Shown piece by piece: positions 49,595-58,208 of a stretch of DNA of 64,000 nt. Position numbers and translations under genes: made by a program. Where the stretch lies: assembly GCF_022808645.1 (NCBI RefSeq), contig NZ_JAKZKT010000018.1:1-64000 (forward strand), given 5' to 3'. The notes below the pieces were generated by a model that searched no databases, was not told the DNA's origin, and was given only the letters and a program-made list of their open reading frames with translations. How positions within the stretch are numbered: the first letter of the stretch is position 1; each line of letters starts with the position of its first letter. The DNA is from Bacillus litorisediminis. Lineage in GTDB: Bacteria; Bacillota; Bacilli; Bacillales; JC228.

Positions 49595-50503
49595 ATGAAA
49601 AAAGGAATTATTTCTTACGGCGAAGCTTTTGTCGATTTTATCGCTCAAGATTATTCGAATACGCAATTTAAACGATTTATAGGCGGGGCAACCCTTAATT
49701 TGGCAGTAGGTGTTCAAAGACTTGGAACCCCCTCATACTATTTATGCAAGCTTGGCCAGGACAAAATCAGTGCATTTATAAAATACGAGCTGATTAAGGC
49801 AGGGGTAAATATTGATTTCAGTATTGTATCTTCCCATAAAAGAATAAGCGAAGTTTATGTTCACCTTAATCAGCAAGGGGAACGTTATTTTCACTCCTAC
49901 GTAAATGAAACACCAGACGAACAGCTATTAGAAACCGAGTTGAATCAGGAGCTTTTTAAAAAAGCTTTCCTATTTTATTGCGGCTCTGGCACTTTATTTC
50001 ATCCAATCGCATACAAAACAACACTTGCTGCATTGGAATTGTCAAAGAAGCACGGGACCCTTATTGCGTTTGACCCAAATATTCGTATCAAACGATGGGA
50101 AAGTGAACAGTACTGCCGCATGGCGATTAAAACGGTACTTCCCCAGGTCGACATTCTCAAATTAACAAAGAGCGAACTTTTATTTTTAATGGAGACAGAT
50201 ACAGTTGATGAAGGTTTAAAGAAACTAGCTTCATACTCTGTTCCCTTTGTCTGGATCACTCTGGGGGAAAAAGGGGCACTGGCAGTCTTCCATGGCCAGC
50301 CCTACCATACAGAAGGTAAAAAAGTGCAGGCTATAGACACAACAGGAGCTGGAGATGCTTTTATGGCCAGGATCCTTCACTGTATTCATTCCGATGGATT
50401 ACCATCAGATAAAAATGAAATCATCCGGTATACAAAATTCGGCAATAAACTTGGAGCTTTGGCTGCAACACAAAAAGGGGCTTTAACGATTTTTAATAAA
50501 TGA
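49595..50503 (+). CDS. PfkB-family carbohydrate kinase (fructokinase-like)
   Basis: This 302-residue sugar or nucleoside kinase begins at the ATG at 49595, six bases behind GAAAGGAA; the longer frame to 49496 lacks a site. PfkB signatures are visible: GEAFVDFI, FIGGATLNLAVGVQRLG (about residues 26-42) and the C-terminal DTTGAGDAFMARIL with the catalytic aspartate (about 248-261). This fits fructokinase or 2-keto-3-deoxygluconate kinase; no sugar transporter is adjacent to decide. Confidence 0.88.
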   Translation: MKKGIISYGEAFVDFIAQDYSNTQFKRFIGGATLNLAVGVQRLGTPSYYLCKLGQDKISAFIKYELIKAGVNIDFSIVSSHKRISEVYVHLNQQGERYFHSYVNETPDEQLLETELNQELFKKAFLFYCGSGTLFHPIAYKTTLAALELSKKHGTLIAFDPNIRIKRWESEQYCRMAIKTVLPQVDILKLTKSELLFLMETDTVDEGLKKLASYSVPFVWITLGEKGALAVFHGQPYHTEGKKVQAIDTTGAGDAFMARILHCIHSDGLPSDKNEIIRYTKFGNKLGALAATQKGALTIFNK

Positions 50504-50506
50504 TTG

Positions 50507-50680
50507 AAGGACATGGGTTCCGCTACTTGTGATAAATCAGGTTATTTCAAAATTATAGGACATAAGTTCCGCTAACAAGGCAAAAACATGCGATTTTGCC
50601 TTGATTTTCGTTAAATAACGGATCATATGTCCTGTCCTATAATTAAATTTGCTGTTTTTAAGGAAATAACGGATTATATC
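50507..50680. repeat. Imperfect inverted and direct repeats of a GGACATxxGTTCCGCTA motif
   Basis: AGGACATGGGTTCCGCTA (50508) and AGGACATAAGTTCCGCTA (50557) are direct copies. TTAAATAACGGATCATATGTCC (about 50610-50631) is an inverted, diverged copy and AAATAACGGATTATATC (about 50663) a fourth. The sequence can fold into a long imperfect hairpin. No ORF is present. It resembles short intergenic repeats common in Bacillus genomes. Confidence 0.65.
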
Positions 50681-50753
50681 TTCGCTGCTGATAACGCTAG
50701 AATTGTTCGCTGAATTAGCCCTTCCACCATCAGTTAAAAAGTGCTAATTTTTC

Positions 50754-51611
50754 TTATTGGATTTCATGATCAACATACTTCCCGTAGCGAGGCATTGCAA
50801 TTGTATCAAACTCGCGAACCAATTTTGCCAAGCTTTCAGACAACAATTCCCCAGACATCGGCAACCCATGTCCAGTAACTGCAACCTCTGGTTTCAATTG
50901 TTCAATTGTAATAACCGACTCCTTGGCAGTTTTCCAATCAGGGGTAAAATATCGGGGGGGACCGCTGATTTCAAGTTCTTGTGTAATAACTTTATAGAGA
51001 ACATCCTGCTTAACGGTTACAAAGGCATCTCCAGCGAGTAAAGCTCGATCTTTCTCTCTAAAAAATGAAACATGGCCTGGTGTATGACCTGGTGTATGAA
51101 TCCAGCGGAAATCAGGCAAATGCGGGACTGATCCATCTGATGGCAGTTTTTCAAGATAGTTGCCGATGTTTATCGGTTCATTAGGAAACAGTGGAGACAC
51201 TTTCGCGACCATGCCCCCTTCAACAGATGGATCTGGCTCGGGGTAGCTCTTTTCCCCTGTTAAGTAAGGAAATTCTAATTCATGAGCAAATACAGGAACA
51301 TCCCAATGGTCCACCAGCTCAATAATGGAGCCAACATGGTCAAAATGTCCATGTGTTAAAATAATAGCTTTTGGCCGGCTGTTTCTGCCAAAACGTTCCT
51401 CGGTCTCCGAAATAATTTCTTCAGCAGCGTGAGGCATGCCGGCGTCAACTAAAACAAATTCGCCAGCTTCTGGTTCTCCCACAAAAATAATATTTACAAT
51501 TTGATTCGTATAACAGTATAAATCAGGCAATACTTCAATTCCAACGCCACTCCCGACTGATGTTGCAGGAATAAATTTATAATCCCGTCCGTAATTCATC
51601 TCCTTGTCCAT
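50754..51611 (-). CDS. MBL-fold metallohydrolase
   Basis: This 285-residue metallo-beta-lactamase-fold hydrolase has THGHFDHVGSI (HxHxDH, about residues 84-94), HTPGHTPGHVSFF (about 165), GDAF (about 189) and VTGHGLPM (about 250). The set of metal ligands is complete for a two-zinc site. Such proteins act on many substrates (thioesters, lactones, nucleic acids), and I cannot choose. The start lies behind AAGGAGGG. It is a single gene. Confidence 0.92.
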   Translation of the reverse strand: MDKEMNYGRDYKFIPATSVGSGVGIEVLPDLYCYTNQIVNIIFVGEPEAGEFVLVDAGMPHAAEEIISETEERFGRNSRPKAIILTHGHFDHVGSIIELVDHWDVPVFAHELEFPYLTGEKSYPEPDPSVEGGMVAKVSPLFPNEPINIGNYLEKLPSDGSVPHLPDFRWIHTPGHTPGHVSFFREKDRALLAGDAFVTVKQDVLYKVITQELEISGPPRYFTPDWKTAKESVITIEQLKPEVAVTGHGLPMSGELLSESLAKLVREFDTIAMPRYGKYVDHEIQ

Positions 51612-51681
51612 ATATACCCTCCTTGGAATCGTGCATATATGAATTATTGTCTCTCTATTTAAATAAAGTAATCATAAAAAA

Positions 51682-51704
51682 CACACCCAGATAACCTAGG
51701 TGTG
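51682..51704 (-). terminator. Weak terminator after the lipoprotein gene
   Basis: CACACC and GGTGTG form a 6-bp stem; the minus strand continues with TTTTTTATG. Confidence 0.6.
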
Positions 51705-51718
51705 CCTAAAATTTGCTT

Positions 51719-52867
51719 TTATTGTACACTCTCAGCAATTTCTAACATTTGCTCTTTTGTGAATTCTGTTCCCGCTCCTGCTAATTCAATTAACAGACTG
51801 TCTTGTTCCCAGCTAACACTATAATAACCATCCATCTCATAGTAAATCCCCTCAGTGTCATGAACCGTAATGGCTTCCCCTTCCATGTCCGCTAAGCTCA
51901 TGACCTCAGCAGGGTAAACGGTAACCATTACCCAGTTTTCAGGGTCTTTGTCATAGCTTAACATTACACTGTCCATTGTTTCATCATAATAACCTTCCGT
52001 ATAGACATAGCCTTCTGGAAGCTCGGCGGGTTGCGGAATTGTATAAGTTACTAATTCCTGCATTTCTTCTACGCTCATGCTTTCAGCAAATAGGTCCGTT
52101 TCTTCCTCTGCTACCGCATTCTCTTTCACTTCTGCCGGTATTTCAATAGGCTCGACCTTATTTATATTTGAAGTAGTAAATTCACCCTTCAATTTCATTG
52201 GAGTAGTCGTTCCTTCTTCAACCATTTCAAGCTCAACATCAAAAGTTTGGGAAGTTTGATAGAACGTTTTCTTATCTACACGAATTTCCATATCTAACTT
52301 ATTAATCTTAATGGATTCAATCATTTCCTCCATATAAGGATCTGAAGAGAAATCTCCCATTGAAGACACAACCAAATCCTCAATTAATATCTTGAATGCC
52401 TCATCATTACCTGACAATTTTAAAACATACGCATCCTCTTCTTCAGTCATCTGAAATTGATCGGTAAACTGAGACAATTTTTCCATTTCTTCTTGATTAA
52501 GCTGATCAAAATCACTTAGCCCCATTTCAGCAGCATCCATTTTCATCCATTCGCCAAACATGCTCATGTACGCTTCTTCATCTTGTACATACATTTCCAT
52601 ATCCATGCTCATCCCTGGCATTCCCATGTTCAGGTTGAGATGCATAGCATCTGGTTTGTGCGAGATGTCTCCTGTTGCTTTCATCGTTGACTGCATATCC
52701 ATCATATCGATGTCCATATTCATATCAACCGAATAACTTTCAAGCGATTTACTAGCTTCAATAGTCTTATCTAGAACTTGAGATTTATTTAAAGACTCTC
52801 CCGTACCGCAAGCAGATAAACCCATTATGAATAAAAAGCCTAAGATTAATAGACTATATTTTTTCAT
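51719..52867 (-). CDS. Met-rich lipoprotein with LolA-like and DUF4367-like parts
   Basis: This 382-residue lipoprotein has signal MKKYSLLILGFLFIMGLSAC (lipobox LSAC). The N-terminal part (about 25-250) has the beta-rich pattern of DUF6612/LppX-type lipid-binding proteins (SLESYSVDMNMDIDMMDMQS). The Met-rich stretch MGMPGMSMDMEMYVQ near 81-95 is striking and might bind Cu(I), or be structural. The C-terminus (about 285-380; QPAELPEGYVYTEGYYDE) resembles DUF4367. The function is unknown; it is anchored outside the membrane. Confidence 0.8.
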   Translation of the reverse strand: MKKYSLLILGFLFIMGLSACGTGESLNKSQVLDKTIEASKSLESYSVDMNMDIDMMDMQSTMKATGDISHKPDAMHLNLNMGMPGMSMDMEMYVQDEEAYMSMFGEWMKMDAAEMGLSDFDQLNQEEMEKLSQFTDQFQMTEEEDAYVLKLSGNDEAFKILIEDLVVSSMGDFSSDPYMEEMIESIKINKLDMEIRVDKKTFYQTSQTFDVELEMVEEGTTTPMKLKGEFTTSNINKVEPIEIPAEVKENAVAEEETDLFAESMSVEEMQELVTYTIPQPAELPEGYVYTEGYYDETMDSVMLSYDKDPENWVMVTVYPAEVMSLADMEGEAITVHDTEGIYYEMDGYYSVSWEQDSLLIELAGAGTEFTKEQMLEIAESVQ

Positions 52868-53048
52868 GTCACTTCTCCTTCTTGGATTTGATGTGTAAAA
52901 CAGATAATATTAGGAATGCTTACATCATATTAGCATCTGTCTGAAAAAAAGTTTATCTATCAAATAATGGTATTTTTTTATAGAAATTTTTATAGTGAAC
53001 ATGATTCCCAATGGGCTCATCAGAAATCAGATAAAAATCATATAAAAA

Positions 53049-53078
53049 CCGGAATAATCATACCTTCGATTATTCCGG
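53049..53078 (-). terminator. Terminator of the multicopper oxidase-MFS unit
   Basis: CCGGAATAATC (53049-53059) and GATTATTCCGG (53068-53078) form an 11-bp stem; the minus strand runs into TTTTTATA. Confidence 0.88.
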
Positions 53079-53105
53079 AATGTTAACTTAATGGTTATTA
53101 TCGTA

Positions 53106-54635
53106 TTATTTAAACGATTTATCTGCTTGGACGGCATGAACCTCATCTTTATTAACTTCCATTCTCTCATTACTCATCCAAAAAACAATCAATAAAGTGC
53201 AGCCTGCTGGGATTAATGCCCACGTAAAGGTATTTACAATCGATGAAGCTAAAGCATCTGTGATAGTAGATAAAAGTCCTTCTGGTAATTGACTACGAGC
53301 CGCTGATGATAATATATGATTGGGATCAACATCTGCATTAAACTTTCCAAGCTGACTTGTTAGCTTCTCCATTTGCCCTGAAAAATCATGCTTTTGAATA
53401 ATCCCAAAAATGGCGATCCCAATTGTCATTCCTAAATTTCTAATAAAATTATTAGTAGATGTGGCAGCTCCTCTTTGGTTAAAGTCAAAGTGATGAATCG
53501 CTGCCATACTTAAAACGGAAAAGGAAAAGCCTACACCGAGACCTACCAAAACCATATAAAGTGTGAGTAAGGTTCTGCTTGTATCTGGTGTTAACGTACT
53601 CAGCAGAAAAAAGCCTGCTGTCAATATCGCTCCTGCGAGAACCATTATATTGCGGTAGCTGACTTTCATAGACAGAATGCCTCCGACCTGTGCAGTGACT
53701 ACTGAACTAAGCATCATTGGCAGTAAAATTAGGCCTGAATTGGTTGCTGTTCCCCCGTATACTCCCTGCACAAAGATAGGGATATAAACCACAGCTGCCA
53801 TAAATATCCCCCCATATAACAAGGCAAGGATATTACTGCCCGCAAATAAACGTTTTTTGAACATTTCAAAAGAAATAATCGGTTCCTTTGCCCTTTTCTC
53901 TGCAAATAAAAACAAAACAAATAGGGCAATGAATCCAGCTGACAGACCGAGAATGACCGGAGAATTCCATTGATACAATTGTCCGCCCAATTCTAGGAAA
54001 AAGAGAAGACAGACAACAGCACCTACAAGCGTTATGGCTCCCCACCAGTCAATCGACTGTTTTTGATGAATTTTCGTTTCCTTGTAGAAAATAACTACTA
54101 ATAAGAAAGCAATTACTCCTAGTGGAAGATTAATATAAAATACCCAGTGCCAGCCGACGAAGTCAGTAAGGTAAGCACCGACTAGAGGTCCAAAAATACT
54201 CGACAGACCAAAGGCAGTTCCAAAAATGCCGCCAATTTTTCCTCTGGACTCTGGCGGAAAAATATCAAAAAGAATAGTAGAAGCAATCGGAATTAACGCT
54301 CCTGCCCCAATCCCCTGTATTCCCCGGTAAATGCTTAATTGGCTAATCGTGTCCGCTGTTCCGCAAAGGGCCGAACCAATCATAAAAACAGTGGCACCGA
54401 ACAAAAAAAATCGCTTCCTGCCGTACATATCGGACAGCTTTCCAAAAATAGGCATACCCGCAAGCTCCGTGATCATGTAGGCAGACATCACCCAGACAAA
54501 ATGTTCGAGTCCGCCTAAATCGCCTACAATCGTTCCCATTGCAGTCACAACGATTGTATTATCCATTGCAGCCATGAGAATACCTAACAAAAGACCGACT
54601 AGTACAAGGCCAATTTTACTTTTTTGCACAGTCAT
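53106..54635 (-). CDS. MFS multidrug efflux transporter (DHA2, EmrB type)
   Basis: This 509-residue proton antiporter has 14 predicted membrane segments. DHA2 marks are LLLGILMAAMDNTIVVTA (about residues 15-32), the GKLSDMYGRKRFF loop (motif A, about 64-76) and IFGPLVGAYLTDFVGWHWVFYINLPLG (motif C, about 147-173). It lies 70 bases after the multicopper oxidase gene on the same strand, so both are likely one transcript under the divergent MarR protein. Its substrate may be something the oxidase modifies or that triggers MarR. Confidence 0.93.
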   Translation of the reverse strand: MTVQKSKIGLVLVGLLLGILMAAMDNTIVVTAMGTIVGDLGGLEHFVWVMSAYMITELAGMPIFGKLSDMYGRKRFFLFGATVFMIGSALCGTADTISQLSIYRGIQGIGAGALIPIASTILFDIFPPESRGKIGGIFGTAFGLSSIFGPLVGAYLTDFVGWHWVFYINLPLGVIAFLLVVIFYKETKIHQKQSIDWWGAITLVGAVVCLLFFLELGGQLYQWNSPVILGLSAGFIALFVLFLFAEKRAKEPIISFEMFKKRLFAGSNILALLYGGIFMAAVVYIPIFVQGVYGGTATNSGLILLPMMLSSVVTAQVGGILSMKVSYRNIMVLAGAILTAGFFLLSTLTPDTSRTLLTLYMVLVGLGVGFSFSVLSMAAIHHFDFNQRGAATSTNNFIRNLGMTIGIAIFGIIQKHDFSGQMEKLTSQLGKFNADVDPNHILSSAARSQLPEGLLSTITDALASSIVNTFTWALIPAGCTLLIVFWMSNERMEVNKDEVHAVQADKSFK

Positions 54636-54705
54636 ATTTTTTCACTCCTTATTTTGTTTACTTCATAAGATCCTATTAACTAAGATAATTGATGAATGTT
54701 TGCCG

Positions 54706-56760
54706 TTACTCAGGCTGATTAGGGGTATCTTTTCCTATTTCAAATGGAGTCGTAACACCTTTATAATTCAAATGCAAAGTCATCCCTATTTCCGCATGAT
54801 CTAAGTTATGGCAATGGTCCATCCAAATTCCGGGATTATTAGCTAAAAATGCGACTTCATATGTTTCGCCTGGTGCAACATTCAGGGTATCTGTCCACCA
54901 GGGACTCCCAGTTACTTTTTTACCGTTTCGGCTCAGAACCAGCATATGATGCCCATGCAAGTGCATCGGGTGATCCATAAAGCTCCGGTTTACAAAAGTA
55001 GTCTTTACAAGATCTCCTTCTTCCACTTCTAGCATATCCGTCTTAGGGAACACTTTCCCGTTGATTGTATATAAACTATGAAACTCACCATCATAAAATC
55101 CGGGTACCGAGTCAAATACTAGCTTAAATTCACGATCAAACGAACTACTTAAATCAAATGGTGTACTTAGGGGACTTCCGTATTTTTCTGGTTTAAAGAC
55201 TGGATAGTTTTTCATTTTATTAGAGTTAACATTTTCTACACCTTGACTGGAACCATCCTTACTGAAAAGAATGCCTACATCAGGCGTATCGAAAAAATCC
55301 TCACCTGCTGCAATCAATTTTACTGGATGGTCAGGCATTATAAACTCAACGTCCATCCGTCCGCCGCCTGCAACCGATAGACGGGTTTTTTTCAAATCAC
55401 TAGGTTTATTTATGTTATTCCCGTCAATTGCCACAACTTGAAATGCAGTCCCCGCCAGAATAAAATCCCTTGGCAAATTATCAGCATTAATCAGCCTTAG
55501 TCGAACCTTTTTGCCTGGTTTGATTTTCTTCTTTTGCAACGTGTCATATAAACCCAAGGCAGGTACGAATCCATTTTTGGTTTCCCAATTATGATAGACG
55601 ACCGAGATTTCTTCTTCAGTATCCAGTTTTTCCTTTGGCTCAATGATTAAAGACCCAAATAGTCCTTTCCTGACTTGTTTAGAAGATTGCTGGTGCGAAT
55701 GGTACCAAAAGGTTCCTGCCTGGTCTGCCCGAAATTTATAAATAAAAGTCTCCCCTGGTTGTACTGCATCCTGGGTAACTCCAGCTACCCCGTCCATTGC
55801 ATTAGGCACATTTACGCCATGCCAGTGGATGGAAACCCCATCTTCGATATCCTTATTAATTAGCTTTACTTCAAGAACCTCCCCCTGCCTTACCTGAATC
55901 TCGGGCCCTGGAAGCTCTCCATTAAAAGTCCAGGCTTCAATTGTTGTACCGGAGCTTAGCGTTACTTGCTTTTTTTCAGCTCTAAGTGTGATCCGTCGAT
56001 CAGGGACTCCTAATGGCAGACCCTTTAATTCTGTCACACTTACACTATGCTCCGTATGACCGCTTATCTCGTGGGACATAGCGATTACTCCCGGAAGCTT
56101 GCTTTCTTCCTTTGCTGTAAAAAACAAAGCCCCAGAACCAATGACAATAGAAAGAGCAATCAGACTAAATCTCGTTATGCTAAATCTTGGCCAAACCAAC
56201 ATCTGCGAATGTTCGAGAGCTCTTGTTAAACGCCTATTCTGCGTATAAAGATATAGAATACTGGCAACATAAAATCCAAATAACAAGGTAACTTTTGGCG
56301 CCATAGGATCTACTAATGGAACAAATGCAATAAAAAGACTGGCAAAGCTAACAACCGCTAAAAAACGAATAGGGATTTGTACGAATTGATCGGCTGTTAT
56401 CTTTCTTTCTTCCTGCTGAATCACATCAGTCCCATTATTCCGAATGGTTCGAGCTATCCGAGGAAGAAAATATACAGCCGTAAAAAAGGATACCGGGATA
56501 AGAAACGTAAGAGACCCAACTGTCATATTTTCTGCAAACTCCCAGCCTAAACCTATTCCATTAATCATGGCAATCGCTACCTTCAAAATGACAAAAAATT
56601 CTGCTGCAATGATTGCCAACAATAGAAATTTGAGGATTAGTAGAAACTTTTTCCTCTTCACCTGAAAAGGTAATCTTCTCACAAGAATTGCACTAATACC
56701 CCAACACAGAAATAGTAACCCGCTAACGATGGCATCAAAGCCATATAGCATTTCAAACAT
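54706..56760 (-). CDS. Multicopper oxidase with N-terminal membrane domain
   Basis: This 684-residue protein has about six hydrophobic segments (residues 5-27, 42-62, 80-105, 130-150, 155-175, 197-217), followed by a three-domain multicopper oxidase on the outside. All four copper-ligand blocks are present: SIHWHGVNVPNAMDG, FWYHSHQQSS, MDHPMHLHGHH and WMDHCHNLDHAEIGM, including the T1 Met ligand position. The oxidase half alone is about 440 residues, so this is a fusion of a membrane module with a laccase-like enzyme. It should oxidise a substrate (Cu(I), Mn(II) or a phenolic compound) with O2. It is controlled by the divergent MarR via the dyad at 56842. Confidence 0.92.
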   Translation of the reverse strand: MFEMLYGFDAIVSGLLFLCWGISAILVRRLPFQVKRKKFLLILKFLLLAIIAAEFFVILKVAIAMINGIGLGWEFAENMTVGSLTFLIPVSFFTAVYFLPRIARTIRNNGTDVIQQEERKITADQFVQIPIRFLAVVSFASLFIAFVPLVDPMAPKVTLLFGFYVASILYLYTQNRRLTRALEHSQMLVWPRFSITRFSLIALSIVIGSGALFFTAKEESKLPGVIAMSHEISGHTEHSVSVTELKGLPLGVPDRRITLRAEKKQVTLSSGTTIEAWTFNGELPGPEIQVRQGEVLEVKLINKDIEDGVSIHWHGVNVPNAMDGVAGVTQDAVQPGETFIYKFRADQAGTFWYHSHQQSSKQVRKGLFGSLIIEPKEKLDTEEEISVVYHNWETKNGFVPALGLYDTLQKKKIKPGKKVRLRLINADNLPRDFILAGTAFQVVAIDGNNINKPSDLKKTRLSVAGGGRMDVEFIMPDHPVKLIAAGEDFFDTPDVGILFSKDGSSQGVENVNSNKMKNYPVFKPEKYGSPLSTPFDLSSSFDREFKLVFDSVPGFYDGEFHSLYTINGKVFPKTDMLEVEEGDLVKTTFVNRSFMDHPMHLHGHHMLVLSRNGKKVTGSPWWTDTLNVAPGETYEVAFLANNPGIWMDHCHNLDHAEIGMTLHLNYKGVTTPFEIGKDTPNQPE

Positions 56761-56841
56761 ATTTTCCCCTCCCTTTTTCAGTCTTTTGAACTGGTTTTCT
56801 CCTAATTGATTTGCTATAATTTATATAAAATCTTCCCTTCT

Positions 56842-56866
56842 AAATATCTTAGATGCTAAGATATTT
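56842..56866. promoter_or_regulatory. 25-bp MarR operator palindrome
   Basis: AAATATCTTAG and CTAAGATATTT are perfect 11-bp arms around ATG, placed between the divergent oxidase and marR genes. A related sequence recurs at 57421-57457. The marR gene begins 25 bases downstream, so autoregulation is likely. Confidence 0.85.
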
Positions 56867-56891
56867 GGAATACTAAGGCGAGGGATCTCTT

Positions 56892-57359
56892 ATGAATAAA
56901 CATCATTCTCATAGAGAACTAATTGGGACAATCAGTCAGCTGCTGCGAAACCAAAGTACAGCAACGATTTTTCTTCATCAGGCTATTGCTGAACGTTTAG
57001 GTATCAATCCGACAGACCATAAATGTATGGAATTGCTGCTTAAATATGGGTCTATGACTGCTGGTGAATTAGCTGTAAAAAGCAACCTCACTACAGGAGC
57101 TATTACAGGAGTCATTGACAGGTTAGAAAAAGCAAATTATGTGCGCCGTGTAAAAGACCCAAACGACCGCAGGAGATTCATTATCGAAATTGTTCCGGAC
57201 TGTCTTCCTGCCTTCGAACAGTTATTTCAGTCTATTGGCGAAGAAACAGCTTCTCTTTTGAACTCATACAGTGATCATGAATTAATGGTTATCCGCGATT
57301 TTATCGAAAAAAGTACAGAGGTGGCACTTAACGTAACGAGTAAACTGCGTCAAGGTTAG
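56892..57359 (+). CDS. MarR-family transcriptional regulator
   Basis: This 155-residue winged-helix protein has helices around MTAGELAVKSNLTTGAITGVIDRLEKANYVRR (about residues 56-87) and wing VKDPNDRRRFIIEI, the MarR signature. It diverges from the oxidase-MFS unit and probably represses it through the 25-bp palindrome between them. The inducer is unknown. No cysteine lies near the DNA-binding part, so a small-molecule inducer is more likely than thiol oxidation. Confidence 0.92.
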   Translation: MNKHHSHRELIGTISQLLRNQSTATIFLHQAIAERLGINPTDHKCMELLLKYGSMTAGELAVKSNLTTGAITGVIDRLEKANYVRRVKDPNDRRRFIIEIVPDCLPAFEQLFQSIGEETASLLNSYSDHELMVIRDFIEKSTEVALNVTSKLRQG

Positions 57360-57391
57360 ATTTCTGCAAAGCTCATTCTTTAATATTCAAT

Positions 57392-57478
57392 AAAATTCCC
57401 CCCCTTTTATTCTTCGTCAATTATCTTAGAAGCTAAACATTTTAGTTACTAAGATAAATAATAAAAGAGGGGAATTTT
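57392..57478. repeat. 87-bp nested palindrome containing MarR-like operator sequences
   Basis: Outer arms AAAATTCCCC...CTTTTAT (57392-57410) and ATAAAAG-A-GGGGAATTTT (57461-57478) pair with one bulge. Inside them TTATCTTAG (57421-57429) pairs with CTAAGATAA (57449-57457), and inside that CTAAA with TTTAG (57433-57445). The inner ATCTTAG-N3-CTAA pattern copies the operator at 56842. It follows marR and ends in TTTTT, so it may be a terminator as well. Confidence 0.8.
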
Positions 57479-57536
57479 TCTGTCAAGCAGACAAGTGAAA
57501 TTTGAAATTTAAAATGAAGCTGGAAATTGCCTAGTT

Positions 57537-57650
57537 GCACTTATCACACTCGAAACGCCAAAGTCTCGAATTAGCCAACCTGGCCTTCGTACTTTATTCC
57601 GTTGAATATGATTCATCACGAAAATTTTATACTTTCAGTATAAAAAATGA
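57537..57650 (+). repeat. Dispersed intergenic repeat, copy B
   Basis: GCACTTATCACACTCGAAAC (57537-57556) and CCTGGCCTTCGTACTTT (57579-57595) match copy A at 8397-8466, with a similar AT-rich tail (TATACTTTCAGTATAAAA). No ORF is present. Together with the palindrome it accounts for the 313-bp gap between the two marR genes. Confidence 0.6.
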
Positions 57651-57672
57651 GCAAGTAGTTATAGCGGGGAGC

Positions 57673-58125
57673 CTACCCCAAAATTGGTGCACAGCACATT
57701 TTTGATTTCCCCATCGCATCATTTAGAAGTTTTATGGATCGAATAACGGTTTCTCTTTCGAATTCATTCAAGTGGGAAAAAACCTCATTTAAATATGCCT
57801 TCATTTGCTGGTCAATCACTGTTGCAATATATTTACCTTCTGCTGTTAATGAAAGAATATGAACTCTGCGGTCATCTGGGTCCGGTGTTTTTTTGACCAT
57901 ATTGATTTTAACCAGAGATTGAACCTGTCGGCTAAATGTAGTGATATCAGTTCCTAAGGCTTCCGCTACCTGCTGCATGGACGGTTTATGCTGACGATCA
58001 ATTTCATATAGGATATGACTTTGAATCAGGGAAATTTCATAGCCCCCAGCCGTACAGCAATTTTTATTTAAAAAACCAAAACGGCGTGTCATAATCTGAA
58101 ATAGCTCCCGAAGATTTTCTTCCAT
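57673..58125 (-). CDS. Cysteine-rich MarR-family regulator
   Basis: This 150-residue MarR protein has HKPSMQQVAEALGTDITTFSRQVQSLVKINMVKKTPDPDDRRVHILSLT (helix-turn-helix and wing, about residues 46-94). The unusual parts are paired cysteines near the N-terminus (NKNCCTAGG, about 21-29) and at the C-terminus (SKMCCAPILG), which could bind a soft metal or arsenic, or form redox switches. It is unrelated in detail to the MarR at 56892. Its target is not obvious; the C45 hydrolase gene lies upstream on the same strand. Confidence 0.88.
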   Translation of the reverse strand: MEENLRELFQIMTRRFGFLNKNCCTAGGYEISLIQSHILYEIDRQHKPSMQQVAEALGTDITTFSRQVQSLVKINMVKKTPDPDDRRVHILSLTAEGKYIATVIDQQMKAYLNEVFSHLNEFERETVIRSIKLLNDAMGKSKMCCAPILG

Positions 58126-58208
58126 CGTTTTTCACCTCTATTTTAGTTATACACTCGTTATTTGCATGTTGCAAGTATCTATTGAAATGAATTTTAAAAA
58201 TATAAACT

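Noticed and set aside
50504-50753. Small RNA gene
   Set aside because: The folding comes from repeat copies; no promoter or terminator of its own is visible.
57480-57672. Decayed gene after the nested palindrome
   Set aside because: No frame gives a recognisable protein fragment; the sequence matches the dispersed repeat instead.
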